From Acidaminococcus sp. (GTDB taxonomy: Bacteria > Bacillota > Negativicutes > Acidaminococcales > Acidaminococcaceae): a stretch of DNA of 41,825 nt. Positions within the stretch are counted from its first letter, which is position 1; every line of letters starts with the position of its first letter. Positions 25,892 to 34,480 of the stretch are shown here, piece after piece. The position numbers and the translations under genes were made by a program. The stretch spans positions 1 to 41,825 of the forward strand of contig DXYB01000015.1 of the NCBI GenBank assembly GCA_019416065.1, written 5' to 3'. The notes below the pieces were generated by a model. It saw nothing but the letters and a program-made list of their open reading frames with translations, was not told where the DNA came from and made no database searches.

Positions 25892-25925
25892 TTGCGGGCT
25901 GCGCTTTTGTGGCCCGCAATTTTTA
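25892..25925 (+). terminator. intrinsic terminator after the alcohol dehydrogenase gene
   Basis: TTGCGGGC (25892-25899) pairs with GCCCGCAA (25912-25919) and is followed by TTTTTA. The loop region may pair further. It ends 13 bases before the next ATG, so read-through could supply part of the downstream message. Confidence 0.75.
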
Positions 25926-25937
25926 TTGTGAGGAACC

Positions 25938-26912
25938 ATGAAAGTATTGATTGTGTCCGGCTTTTTAGGAGCCGGTAAAACCACTTTTATCCAGCATCTC
26001 ATTGCTAAGGCCAAGGATCACTATTTTGCCGTATTCGAAAATGAATTTGGGCAGACCGACGTGGATGCCAAACTCATCGGGCAAAATAAGGACATGAAAG
26101 TGTGGGAGATGACGGAAAACTGCGTCTGCTGCACCGGAAAAACGGATTTTATCACGTCTCTTTTTACCATCTCTAGTGCCGTAGATCCGGAAGTTCTGAT
26201 TGTGGAGCCCACCGGGGTGGCGCGGCTGGGCAACTTGATCGCTAATATCACCGGTCTTCATTATGAAAAAATTCAAATGCTCCCGCCCATTGCCATTGTG
26301 GACGCAGGGAATTTCTTCCACGAAAAAGAGCGGTATGACGAAATCTACTTTGACCAGATTCAGCACGCCGCAACGATCATCCTTTCCAAATCAGAACAAA
26401 TGACGGAAGAAGAGCTGGCGCCTTGTAAGGATGCTATGGATAAGCTCAATCCTGGGGCAGAAATCGTAACCGGGGACTATGCAAAAAAGGCGGACGCCTG
26501 GTGGGAAGGCTTATTGTATCGCTCGTTTGGGGAACCGTATGAACCCCATGGGGAAGAAGGGGCGCATACAGAACACGAAACAGGTCACGACCATGACCAC
26601 CACCATCATCACGACCATGTCCCTATGGAAACGGTGACACTTACGGGCGTTGCCCTAGGGCATCCGGTGCAGCTGATGCAATTTTTAGATCTTATGGTGC
26701 GGGGCGCTTTTGGACAGATCCTCCGTGCCAAGGGATACCTTCCTTGTACCCCTCAAAAGGAAAATGCTGAGGAATGGATCCGCTTTGATGGAGTCAATGC
26801 CACCTGGCAGATTACAGGCTTTCTGCCACAGGAAGAATCCAAGGTCACACTGATTGGTCCTAAGGTGCTGAAAGAGCGGGTGCGCCAATTTTTCACGGCA
26901 TATACGCCATAG
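25938..26912 (+). CDS. COG0523/CobW family metal-chaperone GTPase
   Basis: The 324-residue G3E P-loop GTPase has Walker A GFLGAGKTT (8-16). The canonical CxCC metal site is ENCVCC (Cys62, 64, 65) and Walker B is in VEPTG. The usual NKxD guanine box is altered to SKSE (about residue 151). A very His-rich, Asp-rich stretch at about 210-228 and a C-terminal CobW_C domain follow. Members deliver zinc, cobalt or other metals to client proteins. The adjacent zinc-dependent alcohol dehydrogenase is a tempting client, but the metal is not established. Start ATG 25938 has a GAGG 4 bases upstream. Confidence 0.88.
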   Translation: MKVLIVSGFLGAGKTTFIQHLIAKAKDHYFAVFENEFGQTDVDAKLIGQNKDMKVWEMTENCVCCTGKTDFITSLFTISSAVDPEVLIVEPTGVARLGNLIANITGLHYEKIQMLPPIAIVDAGNFFHEKERYDEIYFDQIQHAATIILSKSEQMTEEELAPCKDAMDKLNPGAEIVTGDYAKKADAWWEGLLYRSFGEPYEPHGEEGAHTEHETGHDHDHHHHHDHVPMETVTLTGVALGHPVQLMQFLDLMVRGAFGQILRAKGYLPCTPQKENAEEWIRFDGVNATWQITGFLPQEESKVTLIGPKVLKERVRQFFTAYTP

Positions 26913-26945
26913 ACGGTGTACCATGCAGCAAGAAAACCTTCCTCG

Positions 26946-26974
26946 TTGCGTATTGACCTGTCTTATGCTATGAT
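26946..26974 (+). promoter_or_regulatory. promoter of thrC
   Basis: TTGCGT (26946-26951), a 17-bp spacer and TATGAT (26969-26974) preceded by TGC lie about 34 bp before the thrC start codon. There is no room for a T-box or other leader riboswitch. Confidence 0.62.
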
Positions 26975-27007
26975 TGGTATGCGAAAAACAGAAAGCAGGG
27001 AGAATGT

Positions 27008-28507
27008 ATGTTATATATCAGTACGAGAGGAAAAACGGACCTGGTGAGTTCTGCGCATGCCATCAGTAGTGGCATGGCAGCAGATGGAGGATTATTTGTA
27101 CCCAAGGAATTTCCTGCCGTTAGCCTGGCGGAAATTGATGCCATGCGGGAAGCCCCGTATAGCCAGCGGGCCTATACCATCCTTAGCCGTTTCCTGACAG
27201 ATTACAGCGAAGCAGAACTAAACGATTGCGTGAATAAAGCGTATAGCAAAGAGCGTTTTGGGGATTTTCCGGCGCCGCTGCATCTTTTGCGCAATGACCT
27301 GGATGTCTTGGAATTGTGGCATGGGCCGACCTGTGCGTTTAAAGACATGGCTTTGCAAATTTTGCCGCAGTTTCTCACCAAAGCCGTCAAGAAAACCGGG
27401 GAGCAAAAGAAACTGGTGATTCTTGTGGCGACTAGCGGTGATACCGGTAAGGCGGCCATGGCAGGCTTTGCCGATGTCCCGGAGACAGAAGTCATTGTCT
27501 TTTATCCTGAAGAAGGCGTCAGCGATGTGCAGAAGCTTCAGATGGTGACCCAGCGGGGAGACAACGTGCATGCGGTAGCAGTAGAAGGCAACTTCGACGA
27601 TGCCCAGACCGGGGTAAAAATCCTCTTTGGCAGTAAAGCACTAGAAGAAGAGCTTAAAAAGCACGGATGCGCTTTCTCGTCCGCCAATTCCATTAACTGG
27701 GGACGGCTGGTGCCGCAGATCGTGTATTATTTCAGCGCCTATGCCGATGCAGTCAATAGCAGCCGGATCGAAAATGGGACTCCCATTAATTTTGCCGTGC
27801 CTACGGGAAATTTTGGCGATATCCTAGCCGGATACTACGCAAAACTTATGGGATTGCCCGTGAATAAATTTATTTGCGCTAGCAACAGCAATAATGTATT
27901 GACCGACTTCTTTAACACCGGCGTCTATAATCGGAACCGGGCGTTTCACAAGACCATTTCCCCTTCCATGGATATTCTCGTATCCAGCAACCTGGAACGG
28001 CTCTTATTTGAGGAAACAGGCCACGATGCCACCCAAGTTGCCGCCTGGATGCAGGAACTGATGGATAAAGGGGAGTATACGGTAAGCGGTGCGCTGCAGA
28101 ACCAGATCCTGAAAGATTTCTTTGGGACCTGGGTGGACGAAGTGGAGACCCGGGAAACCATTGGGGATGTGTTTAATAATTACAATTATGTCCTGGATCC
28201 CCACACTGCCGTTGCTTATAAGGCGCTGGAAAAGTATCGGACCATGACCAGCGATCCTACCTACAGCATTGTGCTCAGTACAGCCAGCCCCTTTAAGTTC
28301 AATGATGTGGTTCTTTCTGCCATCAATCCCGATGCCTATGAAGGCAAGACACTGGATCCTTTTGCTGCCATGCAGCAGCTAAGCCAATTGACCAAGCTCC
28401 CCATTCCTAAGAGCATGGAAGAGCTGCCTAACTTAGCCCGCCGGCAAAGTGACGTAGTGACAAAAGAAGGGTTACAAGCAGAAGTGCAAAAAATCCTGGG
28501 CCTTTAG
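27008..28507 (+). CDS. thrC: threonine synthase
   Basis: It converts O-phospho-L-homoserine to L-threonine with PLP. The 499-residue length matches the long bacterial/fungal form with an N-terminal Thr_synth_N domain (YISTRG near the start). The PLP Lys lies in GPTCAFKDMALQ (about residue 111). SGDTGKAAMAGFAD and the phosphate-binding VPTGNFGDILAGYYAK are present. AGGGAGAA precedes the ATG. It stands alone between a promoter and a terminator; other thr genes are not in the window. Confidence 0.96.
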   Translation: MLYISTRGKTDLVSSAHAISSGMAADGGLFVPKEFPAVSLAEIDAMREAPYSQRAYTILSRFLTDYSEAELNDCVNKAYSKERFGDFPAPLHLLRNDLDVLELWHGPTCAFKDMALQILPQFLTKAVKKTGEQKKLVILVATSGDTGKAAMAGFADVPETEVIVFYPEEGVSDVQKLQMVTQRGDNVHAVAVEGNFDDAQTGVKILFGSKALEEELKKHGCAFSSANSINWGRLVPQIVYYFSAYADAVNSSRIENGTPINFAVPTGNFGDILAGYYAKLMGLPVNKFICASNSNNVLTDFFNTGVYNRNRAFHKTISPSMDILVSSNLERLLFEETGHDATQVAAWMQELMDKGEYTVSGALQNQILKDFFGTWVDEVETRETIGDVFNNYNYVLDPHTAVAYKALEKYRTMTSDPTYSIVLSTASPFKFNDVVLSAINPDAYEGKTLDPFAAMQQLSQLTKLPIPKSMEELPNLARRQSDVVTKEGLQAEVQKILGL

Positions 28508-28520
28508 TCCTGCCTGACAG

Positions 28521-28560
28521 AGGAGATAAGAGGAAACCTTCCTTTTTCTCCTTCTTTTTT
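28521..28560 (+). terminator. intrinsic terminator after thrC
   Basis: AGGAGA (28521-28526) pairs with TCTCCT (28547-28552). An inner purine/pyrimidine stem with a bulge lies between them and TCTTTTTT follows. Confidence 0.6.
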
Positions 28561-28629
28561 CGTCAAACAGGTGAAATGGCATGTATACATCCTTATCAAA
28601 AAAAGAATGTAGGGGAGTCAAACGGAAAA

Positions 28630-30132
28630 ATGGAAGTTACACAGATTACTGAAATCAGACGGAAGGTACTGACCATGCTGGCCCGGTTCACGTATGACGG
28701 GGTATTGCCGGACCATGTCTATGATATTTTGCATATTGTGCGGGAAGATACGCCTAGACTGCGCTGCTGCGTCCACAAAGAACGGGCCGTGCTGAAAGAA
28801 CGGATCTGTATGGCGTTGGGCACCGATGAGGATCGGAACATTATCCAGGCGGCCCAAAAGGCCATTAGCGAACCTGTTGACAGAACGCAGCATATCATTG
28901 GCGTCTTGGAAGAAGCTTGTTCTGCCTGCCCAGTGAACCGGTATATGATCACCGATGTGTGCCGCCGCTGCCTGACCCACCGCTGCATGAATGGCTGTCC
29001 TAAAAAAGCCATCAGCGTGTACCAGGGACGGGCCCATATCGATTACGATTTGTGCGTGGAATGTGGGAACTGTAAACGGGCTTGTCCCTATGGTGCCGTG
29101 GCAGAAATCACCCGCCCTTGTGAAAACGCCTGCAAGGTGCATGCCCTGCATAAAGGCCGGCGTTCCAAGGCGGAAATTGATAAAAGCGTGTGCGTGGAAT
29201 GCGGCGCTTGCCGCAACCAGTGTCCTTTTGGCGCCATTGAGGAACGCAGCCATATTGTTCAACTGATTACCGCCATCAAAAGCGGTAAAGAAGTGGTGGC
29301 GCTTCTAGCCCCTTCTTTTGTGGGACAGTTTGGCCTTAAGGTGCAGCCGGGGCAAATCATTACCGCCTGTAAAAAACTAGGCTTTTCCATGGTGAAAGAA
29401 GTGGCCGTAGGCGCCGATATGACAACCATTGCCGAAGCCGAAGAATTTTTGAAAAAAGTCCCTACCGGGCAGCAAAAGGTGCTGACCAGTTCCTGTTGTC
29501 CTGCATTTGTGGCCACCGTCAAGCGGCATGCCCCGGAGCTTGCTTCCTGCATTAGTGATACCGTAAGCCCCATGGTGGCCCGCAGCAAACTGGAAAAACA
29601 TAATCATCCTGGTGCCTTGACCTGCTTTATCGGTCCCTGCATTGCCAAAAAGGTAGAGGCCAAGGAGCATCCCGAAGACATTGACTTTGTACTCACCTTT
29701 GAGGAACTTAAATGCATGATGGATGCCCTGGAAATTGATCCCAGCAAATGCGAATCAGATGCCTTCCATGCTGCCTCTTCGGTGGATGGCTGCTCCTTCC
29801 CCCAGGCGGCTGGCGTAAGTACGGCAGTGAATGACTACACGGAAAAACAGTATGGCGTGACCGTCAAATCCCTGTATTGCAGCGGTCTGGAAGAATGTCT
29901 ACAGGCACTTAAAGATTTTCAAGCTGGCAAACTGGACGTGCAATATATTGAGGGCATGGCCTGCGTAAAAGGCTGCTTAAATGGCCCCAGCGCTATTTCT
30001 GACCCAGGAATAACCCGGGTGCTCTTGAAACGGTTTGCGGCAACCACGCAAATGCAGTCCTCTGGCGAAAATGCCCTTGCCGTGGATGGCGTGAAAAACG
30101 TGGATATGGAGCGGGTTTACTTGCGAAAGTAA
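28630..30132 (+). CDS. monomeric [FeFe] hydrogenase, group B-type
   Basis: The 500-residue protein produces or consumes H2. The N-terminal part carries a Cys-rich region (CSACP...CRRCLTHRCMNGCP, about 98-125) and two ferredoxin-type [4Fe-4S] sites, CVECGNCKRACP and CVECGACRNQCP. The H-cluster motifs are the group B forms: TSSCCPAFV (L1), GPCIAKKVE (L2) and EGMACVKGCLNGPS (L3). Group A would read TSCCPxW, MPCxxK and GGC-GGG. It probably receives electrons from ferredoxin. I use ATG 28630, which begins the conserved MEVTQITEIRRKVL region; its GGGGAG is 12 bases away, and ATG 28576 is an alternative. Maturases HydEFG are not in the window. Confidence 0.85.
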   Translation: MEVTQITEIRRKVLTMLARFTYDGVLPDHVYDILHIVREDTPRLRCCVHKERAVLKERICMALGTDEDRNIIQAAQKAISEPVDRTQHIIGVLEEACSACPVNRYMITDVCRRCLTHRCMNGCPKKAISVYQGRAHIDYDLCVECGNCKRACPYGAVAEITRPCENACKVHALHKGRRSKAEIDKSVCVECGACRNQCPFGAIEERSHIVQLITAIKSGKEVVALLAPSFVGQFGLKVQPGQIITACKKLGFSMVKEVAVGADMTTIAEAEEFLKKVPTGQQKVLTSSCCPAFVATVKRHAPELASCISDTVSPMVARSKLEKHNHPGALTCFIGPCIAKKVEAKEHPEDIDFVLTFEELKCMMDALEIDPSKCESDAFHAASSVDGCSFPQAAGVSTAVNDYTEKQYGVTVKSLYCSGLEECLQALKDFQAGKLDVQYIEGMACVKGCLNGPSAISDPGITRVLLKRFAATTQMQSSGENALAVDGVKNVDMERVYLRK

Positions 30133-30146
30133 GACGCGATCCAGCC

Positions 30147-30175
30147 TTGAGAAAATGCATATAGTGTGGTAAAAT
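30147..30175 (+). promoter_or_regulatory. promoter of yebC
   Basis: TTGAGA (30147-30152), a 17-bp spacer and TAAAAT (30170-30175) preceded by TGG. The leader then holds an 8-bp hairpin (30200-30218, ATGCCGGG stem) followed by TTTTCC, which could act as a weak attenuator before the yebC ribosome site. Confidence 0.68.
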
Positions 30176-30244
30176 TAACAATTATGAGTCGTTTCGAAGA
30201 TGCCGGGGTTCCTGGCATTTTCCTATAGAGATGGAGGAATCAGT

Positions 30245-30976
30245 ATGTCAGGACATTCCAAGTGGGCCAATATTAAATTCAAAAAGGGCAAGGCCGATGC
30301 CCTGCGTGGTAAAATCACCACAAAGATCGGCCGGGAAATCACCATCGCCGTGCGCATGGGTGGTTCCGACCCCACTGGCAATATGCGGTTGAAATTGGCG
30401 CTGTCCAAGGCCAAAGCCAACAATATTCCCAAGGACAACATTAAACGAGCCATCGCCAAAGGGGAAGGCGCTACCGGCGGCGCTGACTACGAGCAGATTA
30501 CCTACGAAGGCTACGGGCCCGCAGGTGTGGCCATTATGGTGAACGCCCTTACGGACAACCGGAACCGGACGGCGGCGGATGTGCGGCACGTCTTCAGCAA
30601 GGGCGGCAATATGGGTGAAAATGGCTGCGTGAACTGGATGTTTAAGAACAAAGGCATTTTCACTGTGGAAAAAGAAGGTGCCCCCAGCGAGGATGAAGTG
30701 ATGGAAGTCGCACTGGAAGCTGGTGCTGAAGACATGGAGACAACGGATGACGCCTATGTGATCACCACGTCCCCGGATGACTATGACGCCGTGGAAAAAG
30801 CATTGGCAGATCACCATATTGAAGTGGCTATGGGGGAACTCTCCCTTGTTCCTGACAACACCATTGCAGTCCAAGGTGAGGACGCAGAAAAAATCCAAAA
30901 GATGCTGGATGCGTTTGACGAATTGGACGATGTGCAGGACGTTTATACCAATGCGGACCTGCCGGAGGAAGAATAA
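30245..30976 (+). CDS. yebC: YebC/PmpR family protein
   Basis: The 243-residue protein begins with the hallmark MSGHSKWANIKFKKGKAD and has the three-domain YebC fold. Acidic C-terminal segments end in DVQDVYTNADLPEE. Family members were first described as transcriptional regulators. More recent work links the bacterial and mitochondrial (TACO1) members to translation of proline-rich stretches; which applies here is not known. I use ATG 30245, preceded by GGAGG; an upstream in-frame start at 30200 falls in the leader hairpin. It lies ahead of ruvC, the classic arrangement. Confidence 0.95.
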   Translation: MSGHSKWANIKFKKGKADALRGKITTKIGREITIAVRMGGSDPTGNMRLKLALSKAKANNIPKDNIKRAIAKGEGATGGADYEQITYEGYGPAGVAIMVNALTDNRNRTAADVRHVFSKGGNMGENGCVNWMFKNKGIFTVEKEGAPSEDEVMEVALEAGAEDMETTDDAYVITTSPDDYDAVEKALADHHIEVAMGELSLVPDNTIAVQGEDAEKIQKMLDAFDELDDVQDVYTNADLPEEE

Positions 30977-30986
30977 GCAGCCCAAG

Positions 30987-31020
30987 ACCGGCTAAAGGGA
31001 GATCCCTTGGCCGGTTTTTA
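30987..31020 (+). terminator. terminator between yebC and ruvC
   Basis: ACCGGCTAAAGGGA pairs with TCCCTTGGCCGGT (one bulge, one G-T) around GA and is followed by TTTTTA. It is probably partial, because no separate promoter for ruvC is obvious. Confidence 0.7.
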
Positions 31021-31037
31021 TTTATCAGGAGGACGCT

Positions 31038-31535
31038 ATGCTGGCATTAGGGATTGATCCCGGTACGGCCATTTGCGGCTACGGACTGGTACGGCTGGAG
31101 CGCAGCCGTTTATTGCCCGTAAAGTATGGAGCCGTATTTACCGACAAAGATACCCCCATGGAATTGCGGCTGAAAAAAATCTACGAAGAACTTACTGCCC
31201 TCATTGCGGAATACCAACCGGATTTTATGAGCGTGGAAAAATTGTTCTTTAACCGCAATGTGACAACAGCCATTACCGTAGGAGAGGCAAGGGGCGTGAT
31301 CGTTCTCACTGCGGCCATGGCTGGGCTGCCGGTGTTTGAATATACCCCGATTCAGGTGAAACAGGCGATTACCGGCACCGGACGGGCGGATAAAAACCAG
31401 GTGACCTATATGGTGCAAAAACTGCTGCATATACAGGATAAACCCAAACCGGATGACGTGGCTGACGCCCTGGCTATTGGCATTACGGGGCTCAATTTTA
31501 TCCGGGAAAGAGAGTTAAAGGAGCGTCTGGGATGA
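31038..31535 (+). CDS. ruvC: Holliday junction endodeoxyribonuclease RuvC
   Basis: RuvC cuts Holliday junctions as a dimer. The 165-residue product has the first catalytic Asp in LGIDPGTAICGYG (Asp7) and the Glu in SVEKLFFNRN (about 67). The closing acidic pair is in KPDDVADALAIG (about 145). AGGAGGACGC precedes the ATG. It overlaps ruvA by 4 bases (ATGA), implying translational coupling. Confidence 0.96.
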   Translation: MLALGIDPGTAICGYGLVRLERSRLLPVKYGAVFTDKDTPMELRLKKIYEELTALIAEYQPDFMSVEKLFFNRNVTTAITVGEARGVIVLTAAMAGLPVFEYTPIQVKQAITGTGRADKNQVTYMVQKLLHIQDKPKPDDVADALAIGITGLNFIRERELKERLG

Positions 31536-32137
31536 TTGGATTTGTAGCGGGACGGGTGGATACCATCGGCCCCAATTTCTGTTTGGTAGAAGCCCAGGGC
31601 ATCGGCTACCGGATTTTTATGAATGCAGGGGATTTGTCCCGGCTTCACCCGGAAGAAAAAGTAAAAATCTATACCTATCTCTCTGTGCGGGAAGATGCCC
31701 TCCAGCTCTACGGCTTTTTGACCCGGGAAGGGTATCAGCTGTTTACGGAGCTCATCAGCGTCAGCGGCATTGGACCCAAAATGGCCCAGGGCATTTTATC
31801 CATGGCTAAGGCCGATGCCTTTTATCTGGCCATTAAGAACCGAGATATTAAGTATCTGGTGAAATTGCCCGGTGTGGGCAAAAAAACAGCGGAACGGATG
31901 CTTTTGGAATTAAAAGACATCACTGGCCCGGAAGAGATAGAACCAGATGGCGCCACAGGGACATTAACAGGCCTAGATACCAGTAGTGAACTGGGCATTG
32001 CGGCAGAGGGACTAGCCAGCCTGGGCTATTCCCAAGATGAAATTTCCGCTGTGTTAGGACGGATTAAGGTGGACCCGGATAGTAAAGCGGAAACGCTGAT
32101 GAAACAGGCGCTGCGGCTGATGGCCGGGAGGAGCTAA
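31532..32137 (+). CDS. ruvA: Holliday junction DNA helicase subunit RuvA
   Basis: RuvA binds four-way junctions and loads RuvB. The 201-residue protein has the OB-fold N-terminal domain (MIGFVAGRVDTIGPN). Two helix-hairpin-helix motifs are SGIGPKMAQGIL and PGVGKKTAERML. A C-terminal RuvB-contact domain (about 150-200, with SLGYSQDEISAVL) follows. Start ATG overlaps ruvC, and its stop overlaps the ATG of ruvB by one base. Confidence 0.96.
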   Translation: MIGFVAGRVDTIGPNFCLVEAQGIGYRIFMNAGDLSRLHPEEKVKIYTYLSVREDALQLYGFLTREGYQLFTELISVSGIGPKMAQGILSMAKADAFYLAIKNRDIKYLVKLPGVGKKTAERMLLELKDITGPEEIEPDGATGTLTGLDTSSELGIAAEGLASLGYSQDEISAVLGRIKVDPDSKAETLMKQALRLMAGRS

Positions 32138-33147
32138 TGGAAGAAAATCGTGTCATTGCCGGGGACGCATCCCCGCAGGATGGGTGGCAGTACAGCCTCC
32201 GGCCTCGGACACTGGCGGAATATATCGGGCAAAGCAAAGTGAAAGAGAATATGCAAATTTTCATTCAAGCTGCCCTAAAACGCAAAGAGGCTTTGGACCA
32301 CGTGCTGTTGTACGGCCCCCCGGGGCTGGGGAAGACGACCCTAGCCAATATTATTGCCAATGAATTAAATGTGAATATCCGTATTACAAGCGGCCCTGCA
32401 TTAGAACGCCAGGGGGATCTAGCGGCCATTCTCACGAATTTAAACGACAGCGATGTGCTCTTTATTGATGAAATCCATCGCTTGTCCAAAACGGTAGAAG
32501 AGATTCTCTATTCTGCCATGGAAGATTTTGCCCTGGATATTATTATCGGAAAGGGCCCCGCTGCCCGCAGCGTCCGCTTGGATTTGCCCCGTTTTACTTT
32601 GATCGGAGCCACCACCCGGATGGGTTCCATTGCAGCCCCGTTGCGGGACCGGTTTGGCGTGATCTGCCATTTGGAGTTTTATACCCCGGAGGAACTGCAG
32701 ATCATTGTGGAGCGGGCCGCCGATATTTTAGGGGCCAAGATTGCGCCCAAAGGGGCCTATGAAATCGGTCTCCGCAGCCGGGGCACGCCCCGTGTGGCTA
32801 ACCGTCTTTTAAAACGGGCCCGGGATTTTACCGAGGTTGCAGGCGAAACGGAGATCACCGGGGCCATGGTGCAAAAAGCCATGCGCCAGCTGGAAATCGA
32901 TGATTTGGGCCTGGACCAAAATGATAGGCGCCTTTTGTGGAAACTGGTGAAAGATTACAATGGTCGCCCGGTAGGCGTGGATACGCTGGCGGCGTCCCTT
33001 AATGAAGAAACAGAAACCTTGGAGGATGTATACGAGCCCTATTTGATGCAGCTGGGGATGCTGCAGCGGACGCCCAAAGGCCGGCAGGCCACGTTGCGGG
33101 CGTACCAGTATTTAGGGGTACCGTATCCGGATGAAAAAAATGGATAA
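32137..33147 (+). CDS. ruvB: Holliday junction DNA helicase motor RuvB
   Basis: This AAA+ hexamer drives branch migration. In 336 residues it has Walker A GPPGLGKTT, Walker B FIDEIHRL, sensor 1 GATTRMG and the arginine-finger-containing SRGTPRVANRLLKRARDF. A winged-helix C-terminal domain (GRPVGVDTLAASL) follows. It completes ruvC-ruvA-ruvB. Its last 17 bp overlap the SpoIID-like gene. Confidence 0.97.
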   Translation: MEENRVIAGDASPQDGWQYSLRPRTLAEYIGQSKVKENMQIFIQAALKRKEALDHVLLYGPPGLGKTTLANIIANELNVNIRITSGPALERQGDLAAILTNLNDSDVLFIDEIHRLSKTVEEILYSAMEDFALDIIIGKGPAARSVRLDLPRFTLIGATTRMGSIAAPLRDRFGVICHLEFYTPEELQIIVERAADILGAKIAPKGAYEIGLRSRGTPRVANRLLKRARDFTEVAGETEITGAMVQKAMRQLEIDDLGLDQNDRRLLWKLVKDYNGRPVGVDTLAASLNEETETLEDVYEPYLMQLGMLQRTPKGRQATLRAYQYLGVPYPDEKNG

Positions 33148-34462
33148 GAAAAAAAGTCTGCTTTTCCTCGTGGTGTGGGCCCTCTTTTTGCTGCTTACTG
33201 CCTCTACCAGCTTTGCTGCGGACGGGGGCCCTTCCGTGCGGGTAGGCCTTGCGGTGGATCAGCTGTCTGCCCAGATTTCCAGCACGGGCAAAATCAAGGT
33301 AATGGCTGGTGGGAAAACCACTGTATTGCCGCCGGGGACGCATTTTGTCAGCGTCAAAGGAGGCAACTTCTATGCAGACCAGAAAAAATTGACCGGACGG
33401 CATTTGTCCCTTGTGGCGGATTCTGCCAAACAACCGATCTTGGTCAACGGGAAAAAATACCGGGGCGCTTTGACCGTACTGTTAAAAACGGAAAACAAAT
33501 ATCTGGACCTAGTCAATACGCTGCCCTTGGAGCAGTATTTGTATGGCGTTGTGGCCAAAGAAGTTATGCCCCTTTGGCCGGATGAAGCCATCAAAGCCCA
33601 GGCAGTAGCCGCCCGTTCCTTTGCGCTATATGCTATCAAACACAACCAATACGGCAATTACGATCTAAAGGCTACGGAAATGGGCCAGATCTATGGGGGC
33701 CTAGAAGCGGAGAATCCCAACACCAATAAACTAGTGAACGCTACCAGCGGCATTGTTGCCTTGTACAAAGGGGCGCCCATTGAAGCGGTGTTCCATAGCA
33801 GCGGCGGCGGTTATACCGAATCAGCCAGTGCCGTATGGGGCAAGGACATTCCCTATCTGCAGCCGGTCAAAGATTACGACCAGGATTCTCCCCGTTACAA
33901 GTGGACGAAAACCTTTACCAAGGTGCAGCTCACCCGGCTATTATCCCAGGGGGGCTACGAGGTAGGGGAGCTGCAGGGGATTCGGCTATCGGCACGTACC
34001 CCCGCCCCCATGAAGTGGACCCCGGATCGGGGAACTTCCGGACGGGTGCGGCGCCTGACCTTTGTGGGCAGTAAGAAATCCGTCACCCTTGCAGGCAGCA
34101 AGGTGCGTTCCCTCTTAAGCCTTGACAGCACATTATTTGATGTGGAAATCGGGCTTAAGCGTCCCACGGAACTGGATGTACCCATTACCAATTCCTATGG
34201 TTACCAGATTGGCAAAAAGACCATTCCCATCAGCGAAGGGGGCGGTGAAGCCGGTGCGGCCGTGGGGGATATGCGGCTATTTACCAACGTAAAAGACGAA
34301 AAAGCCGTCTTTACCGGCAATGGCTGGGGTCATGGCGTGGGGCTTTCCCAATGGGGGGCCCGGGGCATGGCACTATCCAAAGCGGCCAAAGGCAAAAAGA
34401 ATTACTATCGGACGATTTTGACCCATTATTATAAGGGAATCACCGTAGAAAAAATCTATTAG
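33131..34462 (+). CDS. SpoIID/LytB domain exported protein
   Basis: The 443-residue protein has an N-terminal signal peptide (basic MKKMDKKK followed by a hydrophobic stretch ending STSFAA). A SpoIID domain shows YLYGVVAKEVMPLWPDEAIKAQAVAARSF-like sequence at about 137-165, split by normal strands. HSSGGGYTESASAVWG and a late GNGWGHGVGLSQWGARGMA are also present. SpoIID is a lytic transglycosylase acting on denuded glycan in engulfment; LytB-type members activate amidases. In this likely non-sporulating diderm a role in peptidoglycan remodelling is inferred. Start ATG 33131 overlaps ruvB; ATG 33140 is an alternative. queA follows after 18 bp. Confidence 0.9.
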   Translation: MKKMDKKKSLLFLVVWALFLLLTASTSFAADGGPSVRVGLAVDQLSAQISSTGKIKVMAGGKTTVLPPGTHFVSVKGGNFYADQKKLTGRHLSLVADSAKQPILVNGKKYRGALTVLLKTENKYLDLVNTLPLEQYLYGVVAKEVMPLWPDEAIKAQAVAARSFALYAIKHNQYGNYDLKATEMGQIYGGLEAENPNTNKLVNATSGIVALYKGAPIEAVFHSSGGGYTESASAVWGKDIPYLQPVKDYDQDSPRYKWTKTFTKVQLTRLLSQGGYEVGELQGIRLSARTPAPMKWTPDRGTSGRVRRLTFVGSKKSVTLAGSKVRSLLSLDSTLFDVEIGLKRPTELDVPITNSYGYQIGKKTIPISEGGGEAGAAVGDMRLFTNVKDEKAVFTGNGWGHGVGLSQWGARGMALSKAAKGKKNYYRTILTHYYKGITVEKIY

Positions 34463-34480
34463 GAGTGGAACCGTAAAACC

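Noticed and set aside
26574..26624. Repetitive CAC/CAT-GAC tract considered as a simple-sequence repeat
   Set aside because: It encodes the His/Asp-rich metal-binding loop typical of COG0523 proteins and is not a regular tandem repeat.
26913..27007. Possible threonine T-box or leader peptide before thrC
   Set aside because: Only about 34 bp separate the promoter from the start codon, too short for either.
30248..30985. 245-residue minus-strand frame opposite yebC
   Set aside because: Composition typical of an antisense shadow; yebC is clearly real.
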